64,000 bases of DNA from Larkinella sp051857545. GTDB lineage: Bacteria; Bacteroidota; Bacteroidia; Cytophagales; Spirosomataceae. The notes under the pieces are model-generated. The model was not told the DNA's origin and made no database searches. It worked only from the letters and a program-made list of their open reading frames with translations. The stretch covers positions 806,001 to 870,000 of the forward strand of contig NZ_JBPZHB010000002.1 of the NCBI RefSeq assembly GCF_051857545.1. Direction: 5' to 3'. Shown in pieces: positions 42,223 through 50,182 of the stretch. How positions within the stretch are numbered: position 1 is the stretch's first letter; every line of letters begins with the position of its first letter. The position numbers were made by a program, and so were the translations under genes.

Positions 42223-42347
42223 CCCTTCGTTATTCGGGATTCAGTGTTCAATATTCGATATTCGTTTTTTAGTATTCGTTATTTGGTTCTAAAAAATACA
42301 AATATTGAATAATGAATATTGAACACTGAATAACGAATAGCGAAGGG
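42223..42347. repeat. Inverted repeat with AT-rich heptamer arms (R7)
   Basis: The 318-base spacer between the divergent dehydrogenases holds this element. The left side runs in heptamers TTATTCG, GGATTCA, GTGTTCA, ATATTCG, ATATTCG, TTTTTTA, GTATTCG (42230-42278); the right side has AATATTG, AATAATG, AATATTG, AACACTG, AATAACG, AATAGCG (42301-42342). Outer bases are CCCTTCG and CGAAGGG. The pairing is imperfect. The rest of the spacer is AT-rich, and I cannot pick out a promoter. Confidence 0.85.
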
Positions 42348-42371
42348 GACTGACTATAACAAACTGACGAG

Positions 42372-43643
42372 ATGGCAGTAAAAAAGACCCCTTCAAGACG
42401 TACCTTTCTCAAAAACTCGCTGGGAACTCTGGCGGCTTTTACCATTGTTCCGCGCCATGTGCTGGGCAAAGGCTATCTGGCGCCCAGCGACCAGCTTTCC
42501 AAAGGCATCATCGGCGTTGGCGGCATGGGTCGTGGACACATACCCTACGCCGGAACGAGGGTCGCGGCCATTTGCGACGTCGATACCCGGCACCTGGAAC
42601 TGGCCAAAGGGATTATCAAGGACCCCGCGCTCAAAACCTTCAGGGATTTCCGGGAACTGATTCAACTGCCCGAAGTCGATATTGTCCACATTGCCACCCC
42701 GCCCCACTGGCACGGCATCATGGCGGCTGAAGCGGCCCGCGCCGGAAAAGACATCTGGTGCGAAAAACCGATGACCACCACCATTGGCGAAGGCAAACGG
42801 GTGATGGAAGCCGTGCAGCAACACGGCCGGATTTTTCGGCTCAACACCTGGTTTCGGTTTGAATCCAATTTCTACGGCATGGGAACGCCCGTCAAACCCA
42901 TCAAGAAGCTGGTCGACAGCGGTTTGCTGGGCTGGCCCCTGAAAGTAACCGTGAGCAAACACACCGGTTTCGACTGGAAGTTTTACTGGGTCGGGAAAAC
43001 CGATCTGGACCCCATGCCGGTGCCGCCCGAACTGGATTACGAAACCTGGTTGGGACCGGCCCCCTACAAACCGTATAACGAGCACCGGGTTCACAACACC
43101 TTCCGGGGCTACTGGGACTACGACGGTGGCGGTTTGGGCGATATGGGACAACATTATCTAGATCCCATTCAGTATTTTCTGGGCAAAGACGACACCAGCC
43201 CCATTTCGGTCGAAATCGACGCCCCCCAGCAACATCCCGACGCCGTTGGCACCTGGCGACGGATTGAATATACCTACGCCGACGGTTGTAAAATCATTCT
43301 GGATGGTGAGGGCAAGGATGTCAACATGCCCTATATCGAAGGGCCGAAAGGGAAATTGTATCAAGGGTTTAAGTCCGATATTCCGGATTTGCAGAAAAAA
43401 CTGGCGGCTTTTCCCGAACCGTTGCCGCAGCAAACCGACTTTGTGGACGCCGTTCGGGGGCGCAAGCGGTTTGCGCTCAACGAAGCCAATGGCTACCGTT
43501 CCTGCACCCTCATCAACATGGGTAAAATCGCCCTGCAACTGGGTCGCTCGCTGAAATTTGATCCGGTCAATCAGGTATTTGTCAACGACGAGGGCGCCAA
43601 TCGGCTGATTGACCAGCCCATGCGCGCGCCCTGGATTCTGTAA
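42372..43643 (+). CDS. Tat-exported Gfo/Idh/MocA oxidoreductase
   Basis: 423 residues with a Tat signal, SRRTFLKNSLGTLAAFTIV. The Rossmann part is KGIIGVGGMGRGHIPYAGTR, then VDIVHIATPPHWHGIMAAEA and IWCEKPMTTTIGEGKRVM with the EKP motif. The C-terminal part has NTFRGYWDYDGGGLGDMGQH, with the metal/substrate His of the family. It is a paralogue of the divergent gene at 40650 but differs in sequence, so the two may act on different sugars or anomers. The large HEAT-DUF1080 gene follows 37 bases downstream on the same strand, giving an oxidation-plus-cleavage pair like that on the minus strand. Confidence 0.9.
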   Translation: MAVKKTPSRRTFLKNSLGTLAAFTIVPRHVLGKGYLAPSDQLSKGIIGVGGMGRGHIPYAGTRVAAICDVDTRHLELAKGIIKDPALKTFRDFRELIQLPEVDIVHIATPPHWHGIMAAEAARAGKDIWCEKPMTTTIGEGKRVMEAVQQHGRIFRLNTWFRFESNFYGMGTPVKPIKKLVDSGLLGWPLKVTVSKHTGFDWKFYWVGKTDLDPMPVPPELDYETWLGPAPYKPYNEHRVHNTFRGYWDYDGGGLGDMGQHYLDPIQYFLGKDDTSPISVEIDAPQQHPDAVGTWRRIEYTYADGCKIILDGEGKDVNMPYIEGPKGKLYQGFKSDIPDLQKKLAAFPEPLPQQTDFVDAVRGRKRFALNEANGYRSCTLINMGKIALQLGRSLKFDPVNQVFVNDEGANRLIDQPMRAPWIL

Positions 43644-43680
43644 TAACTGCCGTTGGCCCTTTTAACCTCGTTATCCTGTC

Positions 43681-46600
43681 ATGAAATTTCCTCAGATGGC
43701 CTTTGCGGGCCTGTTTTTACTCACTACAACCAGTTGGGCGCAACCCAAACCCGATCCGCGCGCCCTCGAAAACCGGGTCGCTGACGAGCTGGCGCAACTA
43801 CCCGCTTTAGACAGTAAGCAGTTGATCACCAGCATGGATGCGATGGCTGCTTTGGGGTCGCCCGGCCTTCAGGAAATGGTAGCCCGGCTGGTAGCACCCG
43901 GCAAAGGCGACAACACGGCTTTGGAATACGCGCTGGGCGGTTATTCCTATTTCGTTACCAAACCGGGCAAGGAAGCACAACGGGCGGTGGCGGTGCGGGC
44001 CTACGGGCAGTCGCTGGAAAAGCTAACCGACCCGGAAAATAAGGCGTTTATTCTCAGTCAATTGCAGATTGTCGGGAAAGACGATGCCGTTGTTTTTCTG
44101 AAACCCTATCTGACCGACGAACGGCTTTGCGCCCCGGCGGTTCGGGCGTTGGTCAAGATCAACACACCCTCGGCTCAGAAAGCGGTGTTACAAGCCCTGG
44201 CCGAATCGCAGGGAACCAGCCGCCTGTCTCTGGTGAAAGCCCTGGGCGACACGCGTTACCAGCCCGCAGCCTCCGCCCTGATGCCGTTGGTGGAGCAGGG
44301 TGATCCCAAACTTAGCAAAGTGGCGATGTATGCCCTGGCCCGACTGGCGGCTCCGACTGCCGGAGTGGTTTTGACCAAAGCCGCCGAACAAAGCGGTTTT
44401 ACGTACGATGCAACGGAAGCCACGGCCAGTTACCTCGATTATATCAAACAACTCTCGGTGTCGGGCAAAAAACCGCAGGCCGACGCTCTGGCCCGGAAGC
44501 TGCTGGAACAGTGTACGGATGCGAAACAGGTTCATACCCGGTCGGCCGCGCTGAAAATTCTGGTCGATAACAACAAAGAAAAAAGCTTGCCTTTGCTCAC
44601 CACGGCGGTGCAGGACCCATCCGGCGAATACCGGGTAGCGGCCCTGAAACTGGCGACGGGTTTGAAGAACAAACTGCTCAATCTGCAACTAGCCAAACTG
44701 ATTGCCAGAACTACCGGCGACGTGCAGGCGGATTTGATTACCCAACTGGGACTAACCGGCGATACGGCTCTGACACCGGCTTTGTTACCAGGCCTGAAAA
44801 GTGACGATCAGGCGGTTCGGCTGGCGACTATTTCGGCCCTGGCCCACACCGGCCAGCAAACCGCTTTGCCGGATTTGCTGGCGTTGCTGAAGCGGGGTAC
44901 GTCGCCGGAAATAACGGCGATCCGGGATGCGGTGTTGACCCTGAAAGGACCGGACGTTGTAGCTCAAATCACGCACGCGTTGCCGAGCATGCCCGCCGAA
45001 GCCCGGGCGGCTTTGCTAACAGTGCTGGGAACCCGCGCTGCCGGATCGAGCGTGCAACAGGTGCTGGCTCAGGCGCAGGACAGCGATACCACGATTAGTC
45101 AGGCGGCCGCGGCTGCGTTACCGTTTATGGTCGGACCAGAGCAACTTCCGCAACTGGTGACTTTATTAACCAACGCAACACAACCCAAAGCCATTCGCTC
45201 GTTGCAGCAGGCGCTGGCAGCCGCGACGGTTTCGGTGGGCGACTCGCTCCAGCGGACAGACTTGTTATTCAGCACAATGCAACAGGCACCCACGGCCGCG
45301 CAACCGCGTTTTCTGGGGGCTTTTGCCGGCATCGGCGGGCCGAAAGCGTTACAAATCGTGCAGGAATCGTTCGGGAAAGGTGAAGGCATTGCTCAGCCTG
45401 CTGCCGTAGCGGCTCTGTCGGAGTGGTCGACGCCCGAAGCAGCCCCCGCTTTGCTGGCGATTGCACGGCAAAACAGCGTGGTTTCCGAATCGGCGTTGAG
45501 CGGTTATCTCAAACTGATCGACCGGTCGACCTTCCCGGCCGACCAGCGGCTGCTGCTGCTGCGGGATGCGATGGAAGTAGCCCGGACTCCGCAGCAAAAA
45601 AACGAAATCCTGAAATCGGTCAGCCGGTGCCGGACGTTTTTGGCGCTGGTTTTTGCCGGAAACTATCTGGACGATCCGGCGATGCAGCAACAGGCGGCCT
45701 CGACGGTTTGGTCGGTTGCCGCATCCAGCCGGGATTTTACGGGGGATGTGGTGCGGAAGTTGCTGGAAAAAGCCAGCCAGGTCATCACCGGTCCCGACGG
45801 CGACGCCCAGCGACAGGCCATCCAGCGACGCTTGCAAACCCTGCCCGCTGGCGACGGTTTTGTGGCGATTTTTAACGGAAAAGATCTTTCAGGCTGGAAA
45901 GGACTGGTGGAAAATCCGGTTAAACGAAGCAAAATGAGCGCGGATTCGCTGGCACTGAAACAGCAGAAGGCCGATGAACTCATGCGGGCAGGCTGGTCGG
46001 TGAAAGACGGGTTGCTGGTTTTCAACGGACACGGAAACAACATCTGCACGACAAAACCGTACCAGGATTTCGAGATGCTGGTCGATTGGAAAATTACCAA
46101 AGAAGGCGACGCCGGTATTTACCTGCGAGGCACCCCGCAGGTGCAGATCTGGGACCCGGCGCGGACGAATGTGGGCGCACAGGTTGGCTCGGGCGGATTG
46201 TATAACAACCAGAAGTTTGCCAGCAAACCGCTGAAACGGGCCGATAACCCGGTGGGCGAGTGGAATACGTTCCGGATCATCATGAAAGGCGAACGCGTGA
46301 CGGTTTATCTGAATGGCGAACTGGTAACGGACAATACGGTGCTGGAGAACTACTGGGATCGTAGCCAGCCTATTTTTCCGTCGGAACAGATCGAACTTCA
46401 GGCGCATGGTACTTACGTGGCCTACCGGAATATCTACATCAAAGAATTGCCCCAACCCAAACCGTATCAAGTGACCGAAGCCGAAAAAAAGGACGGTTTT
46501 CAGGCGTTGTTCAACGGCAGCGACTTCAGCCAGTGGACCGGCAATACGAAGGATTATGTGGCCGAAGATGGGGATATCGTCTGGTACAACAACGGGGGGA

Positions 46601-47064
46601 AAGGCAATCTGTACACAAAGAAAGAATACGCGGATTTTGTGTTCCGGTTTGAATTTCAGCTAACCCCCGGTGCCAACAATGGACTGGGCATCCGCGCTCC
46701 GCTGGAAGGTGATGCCGCTTATGTGGGTATGGAACTCCAGATTCTGGATAATGACGCAGATATTTACAAAAAGCTGGAGGTATATCAGTACCATGGCTCG
46801 GTCTACGGCGTGATTCCGGCGAAACGCGGGGCGCTCAAACCGCTGGGTGAGTGGAACGAACAGGAAGTAACCGTGAAAGGCAATCAGGTGAAAGTGGTAT
46901 TGAACGGGGTTCAGATTTTGAACGGTGATATTGCCGAAGCCAGCAAAAACGGGACTCTCGACCATAAAGAACATCCCGGTTTGCAACGCACCAAAGGCCA
47001 CATCGGTTTTCTGGGCCACGGTTCCGTGCTGCGGTTTCGGAACATTCGGGTGAAGGAACTGTGA
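43681..47064 (+). CDS. HEAT-repeat protein fused to two DUF1080 domains
   Basis: 1127 residues with a Sec signal (1-20). Residues ~30-720 are alpha-helical repeats of HEAT/ARM type (for example VRALVKINTPSAQKAVLQAL and VAMYALARLAAPTAGVVLTK). Two DUF1080 domains follow: residues ~725-925 (FVAIFNGKDLSGWKGL to YRNIYIKEL) and ~938-1127 (FQALFNGSDFSQWTGN to RNIRVKEL). Each keeps the NGKDLSGW-like start and the late ELQAHG or HIGFLGHG strand. The HEAT part is probably a scaffold or substrate tether. It is downstream of the Tat-type dehydrogenase by 37 bases, a likely shared transcript. I infer two 3-keto-glycoside hydrolase units with different specificity. Confidence 0.87.
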   Translation: MKFPQMAFAGLFLLTTTSWAQPKPDPRALENRVADELAQLPALDSKQLITSMDAMAALGSPGLQEMVARLVAPGKGDNTALEYALGGYSYFVTKPGKEAQRAVAVRAYGQSLEKLTDPENKAFILSQLQIVGKDDAVVFLKPYLTDERLCAPAVRALVKINTPSAQKAVLQALAESQGTSRLSLVKALGDTRYQPAASALMPLVEQGDPKLSKVAMYALARLAAPTAGVVLTKAAEQSGFTYDATEATASYLDYIKQLSVSGKKPQADALARKLLEQCTDAKQVHTRSAALKILVDNNKEKSLPLLTTAVQDPSGEYRVAALKLATGLKNKLLNLQLAKLIARTTGDVQADLITQLGLTGDTALTPALLPGLKSDDQAVRLATISALAHTGQQTALPDLLALLKRGTSPEITAIRDAVLTLKGPDVVAQITHALPSMPAEARAALLTVLGTRAAGSSVQQVLAQAQDSDTTISQAAAAALPFMVGPEQLPQLVTLLTNATQPKAIRSLQQALAAATVSVGDSLQRTDLLFSTMQQAPTAAQPRFLGAFAGIGGPKALQIVQESFGKGEGIAQPAAVAALSEWSTPEAAPALLAIARQNSVVSESALSGYLKLIDRSTFPADQRLLLLRDAMEVARTPQQKNEILKSVSRCRTFLALVFAGNYLDDPAMQQQAASTVWSVAASSRDFTGDVVRKLLEKASQVITGPDGDAQRQAIQRRLQTLPAGDGFVAIFNGKDLSGWKGLVENPVKRSKMSADSLALKQQKADELMRAGWSVKDGLLVFNGHGNNICTTKPYQDFEMLVDWKITKEGDAGIYLRGTPQVQIWDPARTNVGAQVGSGGLYNNQKFASKPLKRADNPVGEWNTFRIIMKGERVTVYLNGELVTDNTVLENYWDRSQPIFPSEQIELQAHGTYVAYRNIYIKELPQPKPYQVTEAEKKDGFQALFNGSDFSQWTGNTKDYVAEDGDIVWYNNGGKGNLYTKKEYADFVFRFEFQLTPGANNGLGIRAPLEGDAAYVGMELQILDNDADIYKKLEVYQYHGSVYGVIPAKRGALKPLGEWNEQEVTVKGNQVKVVLNGVQILNGDIAEASKNGTLDHKEHPGLQRTKGHIGFLGHGSVLRFRNIRVKEL

Positions 47065-47082
47065 AATGAAACTTCAAATTAT

Positions 47083-47170
47083 AAATGTAAAATGCTAAAT
47101 GTTGAATGTAAAAGTGTTCCCCACGCGGGTACTTTTACATTCAACATTTAGCATTTATTATTTTACATTC
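47083..47170. repeat. Inverted repeat with AATGnn heptamer arms (R8)
   Basis: Left heptamers AAATGTA, AAATGCT, AAATGTT, GAATGTA (47083-47110); right heptamers TACATTC, AACATTT, AGCATTT, ATTATTT, TACATTC (47136-47170). The inner 25 bases of each arm are perfectly complementary and the loop contains CCCCACGCGGG. It lies between convergent genes and may serve as a terminator for both, though it has the same build as elements located between co-directional genes. Confidence 0.85.
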
Positions 47171-47176
47171 TTTTTA

Positions 47177-48094
47177 TTATACCACATCTTCCCGGGCCGC
47201 AGCCGGATCGTTGTATTTTCGGTCCAGTTGATCGGTCGATTTCATGTCAGACGGCGCCAGAGCGGTGGATTCCTGCATTGGCTGTTTTTTGATCGCGCTT
47301 TCGTCCAGCGTTTCCTTCGGCTGATCCAGCATCTGGGCGGTTTCTTCCGGGCGTTCGGCGGATTGATACGGTTCCTTGTCTTTTTCGTTGACGTCGTAGG
47401 GATGTTCCGAGGAGCCCGTATCCGGGTTTTCGGTCATGCCTTCGTCGGTTTTGGGCTTGATGTAATTGGCCGGGCCGGGGCCCTGGTTGGCGTCGGAGTC
47501 GACCAGATCCGGGGCTTTTTCTTTTTCTCCGGGGTGCTGGCTTTGCGTCGGCACATCCGCGCCGGGCATGGTATCCGCCAGTCCGCTGGTGGGCGTATCT
47601 TTTGTGTTGCCTTCGTTGGAAATCTGGCCATCGGCGTTCCCGGAGTTGTTCACTTCGTGCGACCGCCCGGGTTCACTGGGTTCCGTAATTTCGGGTTTGT
47701 CCGGTTTCGGGGTCGACGGAAAATCCGGGATTTCGGGGCCGGGAGTGTGTGGCGTCGGCGGATTGGGTGAATCAGGCGACGACGGAATCGGATTGTTCGG
47801 GTTGGGAGTCGACGGGAGTTCCGGAATCATATCCGCCTGAGGATGATCCGATTTGATATCGACTACATCATACGTCCGTTGGTTGGGCGAGTTCAGACCG
47901 CGCTCCACATCGTCGGTATACCGATCGCTGAGGTCGTCGGTTACTTCTGTTTCGAGATGGGCCGTCGGCACTAATTTCCCATCGACTAATTTGACCATAT
48001 GTGTATCGGCCTGATCCTGACCGTATTTTGTATCAGCATTTTCGTTGGATACGAGGTCCGCCTGTTGCGAATCATGAAACACATTCGATTCCAT
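47177..48094 (-). CDS. Acidic Pro/Asp/Ser-rich disordered hypothetical protein
   Basis: 305 residues, not recognised, no signal or membrane segment. The centre (about 90-140) is low complexity with Pro-Asn and Pro-Asp pairs (for example STPNPNNPIPSSPDSPNPP), and the rest is hydrophilic, rich in Asp, Glu, Asn and Gln. It is probably intrinsically disordered and cytoplasmic. The start MESNVFHDSQQADLVSNENA is the only in-frame choice near a plausible upstream region. No function is suggested, although such proteins in soil bacteria are often stress-related. Codon use is like the neighbours. Confidence 0.65.
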   Translation of the reverse strand: MESNVFHDSQQADLVSNENADTKYGQDQADTHMVKLVDGKLVPTAHLETEVTDDLSDRYTDDVERGLNSPNQRTYDVVDIKSDHPQADMIPELPSTPNPNNPIPSSPDSPNPPTPHTPGPEIPDFPSTPKPDKPEITEPSEPGRSHEVNNSGNADGQISNEGNTKDTPTSGLADTMPGADVPTQSQHPGEKEKAPDLVDSDANQGPGPANYIKPKTDEGMTENPDTGSSEHPYDVNEKDKEPYQSAERPEETAQMLDQPKETLDESAIKKQPMQESTALAPSDMKSTDQLDRKYNDPAAAREDVV

Positions 48095-48236
48095 ACCGTT
48101 TGTTACGAGTTAGTGAATAGAAATTCTTCCAAAACTGCGGTTACCAAAAACCGTAGTAATGTCCTTATAACTTCCGGTATAGCAAAAGGTTTTTGATTAA
48201 ATCAGATAAAAAAATCCCGGAAGGATTCTACTGGCT

Positions 48237-48665
48237 TCACCGATAAAAGCGGCTGGAAGGGGTGGAGGCTACGCGCAACCAGAAGTTGCAGAGGTCTTCG
48301 ACCACGGATTTGTAGTCATTGAACGAATCCGGTTTTTTGACGTACGAATTGGCTCCCAGTTCATACGCCCGGTCGATGTCGGGCTGGGCATTCGACGTAC
48401 TGAAAATCAGCACCGGCATCAGGTTGTAGCGGGGATCGGCGCGCAGTTTTCCCAGCACCTCAAAACCGCTCATCAAGGGCATGTTGAGGTCCAGTAGCAA
48501 AAAAGAAGGTAAAATCTTTACGGTTTCCAGCCGTGACAACAGATCCATTCCACTGGTCGCAATCAGCACTCTCTCCTCGTTCAAACACACTTTGAAGGCT
48601 TCCTGTATCAAAAATAGATCATCATCGTCGTCGTCTACGACGGCTATAATCTGTTTCTTTTTCAT
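48237..48665 (-). CDS. Single-domain response regulator
   Basis: 142 residues from ATG 48665; a longer start at 48881 overlaps the next receiver gene and is rejected. It is a bare receiver domain: acidic cluster AVVDDDDDDLFLI, phosphoacceptor Asp59 in FLLLDLNMPLMSGFEVLG, Ser of LIFSTSNAQ and Lys of GANSYVKKPDSF. It lacks an output domain, like the Rcp1/CheY-type regulators used with phytochrome-like PAS kinases. A second receiver protein is encoded 50 bases upstream on the same strand, likely cotranscribed. The PAS kinase at 16145 is a possible distant partner. Confidence 0.9.
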   Translation of the reverse strand: MKKKQIIAVVDDDDDDLFLIQEAFKVCLNEERVLIATSGMDLLSRLETVKILPSFLLLDLNMPLMSGFEVLGKLRADPRYNLMPVLIFSTSNAQPDIDRAYELGANSYVKKPDSFNDYKSVVEDLCNFWLRVASTPSSRFYR

Positions 48666-48715
48666 ATGGTATTGACCAACCAACCGCCAGCTATTGGCAG
48701 ACCCGGTCGGGACCA

Positions 48716-49192
48716 TCAGGCCCAACGCCTGCGGTTGTGCTGATTCGAATTTTGGGTTGATGATAAACTGTCTTCTGCCTTGATGGTGGGCAGGGCAACG
48801 CGTTTTTTCCAGTAGGAGCAAAAATGCGCCATCGATGCTTCCCAGTTTTCCGGTCTGGGCATGTAACAGGTTGCGCCCCACCGGTAGGCCAGCCTGACCT
48901 GCTCCGGATCGTTGCCGCTCCCGTAAACAATTACCGGAATCCGCCGAAGCACCGGATGCTGTTTCAACAGTTCCAGCATTTTCGCCGGTTTGCCGGTGTC
49001 CCGGTCCAGCATAATCAGGGTCGGAACAAACAGCGCATCCGCCAAACCCTTCTGAAAATAGGCATTCAGGGTAGCGTCTTCCTGGGCCGACAGATACCGG
49101 TGTGGAACGCCATAGCTCCGAAAAGCGTCAGCCAGCGCCTGGCGGTCAGGGGTGTCGGAGCCGATGAGTAAGATCGATAAGGGGCCGGTCAT
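48716..49192 (-). CDS. Degenerate single-domain receiver protein
   Basis: 158 residues from ATG 49192; the earlier start at 49231 sits close to a TATTTTTG box (49237-49230) that may be the promoter. The receiver fold is seen in PLSILLIGSDTPDRQALADA, the Asp of LIMLDRDTGKPAKMLELLK, VIVYGSGNDPEQVRLAYRWG and CYMPRPENWEAS. The first acidic site is reduced to Ser-Asp and the conserved Lys is replaced (MPRPE instead of KP), so phosphotransfer is doubtful. It could compete with or scaffold the normal receiver at 48237. The tail is basic and Asn/Gln-rich. Confidence 0.75.
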   Translation of the reverse strand: MTGPLSILLIGSDTPDRQALADAFRSYGVPHRYLSAQEDATLNAYFQKGLADALFVPTLIMLDRDTGKPAKMLELLKQHPVLRRIPVIVYGSGNDPEQVRLAYRWGATCYMPRPENWEASMAHFCSYWKKRVALPTIKAEDSLSSTQNSNQHNRRRWA

Positions 49193-49301
49193 GGTTTCAA
49201 AAAATGAAATGTAATTCAGGTCATTAATCAAAAATAAAACGAGCCAATGGAAAAAAAGTTAGCCTAAACCGCCTAAAATCCAATACTTAAAGCATTAATG
49301 C

Positions 49302-49871
49302 CTAGCCTAATCTTCTAATAATTAAACTATTAACGAGGTCGAAGAAGGCGGCTGGCTTCAAGGTACGCCAGTTGTCGATCTCATCCAGTGTACCGCCAAA
49401 ATTCATGTAGTAATCGAGCCGAAAGCGTTTCCATTCGCTCTCGACAAAGTCCCGGAAATTGACGGCGGCAATCCAGCCGTCCTCCACATCTTCAAACCAC
49501 TCTTCGTAGTAGCTGTCGTCGGAACCATGGAAATTCAGGATGTTTTCGCCCACCAGAATGAATTTGTTGATCTGTTCATTCACCAGCGGATCGATCACCT
49601 GCCGTTTCAAATACATGATGTCGTTGTGCAGTGTGTCGTTCCACTCGCCGAAGAGTTCGATCACCACAAACCGGCGGTCATAATCGGCAAAGAGAATTTT
49701 GCAGTACAGCGTCTCCGACCCGATTTCGTCCCAGAGGGGATGAATGTAATAACCATAAATCGTATTGGTGTATTGGGTCATGTTGTAGACGCGGCCAAAA
49801 AACGGCGAATTCGGATCTTCCGACGCGTTATACCACTTCTCCCAATTGTAAAAAGGCTCAATCTCGTGCAT
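49302..49871 (-). CDS. Conserved hypothetical protein
   Basis: 189 residues from ATG 49871. A longer start at 49931 would place two exact -7-like boxes (TATCTTTG at 49914-49907, TACTTTTG at 49923-49916) inside the gene, so the shorter start is preferred. Acidic and aromatic-rich, no signal, for example YNWEKWYNASEDPNSPFFG, YYIHPLWDEIGSETLYCKIL and YYEEWFEDVEDGWIAAVNF. It appears to be a compact alpha/beta protein without known motifs. I do not recognise the family. Transcribed alone toward the receiver genes. Confidence 0.75.
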   Translation of the reverse strand: MHEIEPFYNWEKWYNASEDPNSPFFGRVYNMTQYTNTIYGYYIHPLWDEIGSETLYCKILFADYDRRFVVIELFGEWNDTLHNDIMYLKRQVIDPLVNEQINKFILVGENILNFHGSDDSYYEEWFEDVEDGWIAAVNFRDFVESEWKRFRLDYYMNFGGTLDEIDNWRTLKPAAFFDLVNSLIIRRLG

Positions 49872-49964
49872 AGAAAACCGGCGGATTACGGGAAGACCGG
49901 CTATAACAAAGATAACAAAAGTATTTCGCACGAAGGGTCAGAAAACGAACCGTCTGCCAACGAA

Positions 49965-49993
49965 AAAGTCCAGTAGCTGAGCCTCTGGACTTT
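49965..49993. terminator. Hairpin, possible terminator or leader structure
   Basis: AAAGTCCAG (49965-49973) pairs with CTGGACTTT (49985-49993) with an 11-nt loop. It sits upstream of the minus-strand hypothetical gene and 15 bases before a small + strand open frame. Which gene it serves is unclear. Confidence 0.45.
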
Positions 49994-50008
49994 CTGTCGG
50001 AAACGTGT

Positions 50009-50128
50009 ATGGCTGATGAAGCGCGCTACCTCCATAGTACTCTTCATCGCGTGTCACATACCTACGAACGACCCCGCTGTTTAGATTGCGGAGATTTGAA
50101 AAAAGTTAAAAAAAATTATTCTGTGTGA
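50009..50128 (+). CDS. Putative 39-residue small protein with a CxxC pair
   Basis: ATG at 50009 opens a frame of 39 codons ending at TGA 50126-50128. The product begins MADEARYLHSTLHRVSHTYE and continues RPRCLDCGDLKKVKKNYSV. It is basic, contains one C-x-x-C pair and several His, which could bind a metal as a dimer or with a partner. No known family. It fills part of a 310-base spacer between two minus-strand genes (start of 49871 and end of 50183). There is no strong ribosome-binding site. It may be a chance frame. The rest of the spacer shows only AT-rich sequence. Confidence 0.35.
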   Translation: MADEARYLHSTLHRVSHTYERPRCLDCGDLKKVKKNYSV

Positions 50129-50182
50129 AATTATTTTCTTTAAACGTCTGATATTTAGACAGATAAAAGAAGAAACTTTTTT

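Noticed and set aside
47099..47770. A 223-codon plus-strand frame opposite the disordered protein gene
   Set aside because: Phe/Arg-rich translation of the antisense strand; it begins inside repeat R8.
49993..50182. A tRNA or small stable RNA in the spacer
   Set aside because: No cloverleaf, CCA or conserved RNA motif can be drawn by eye.
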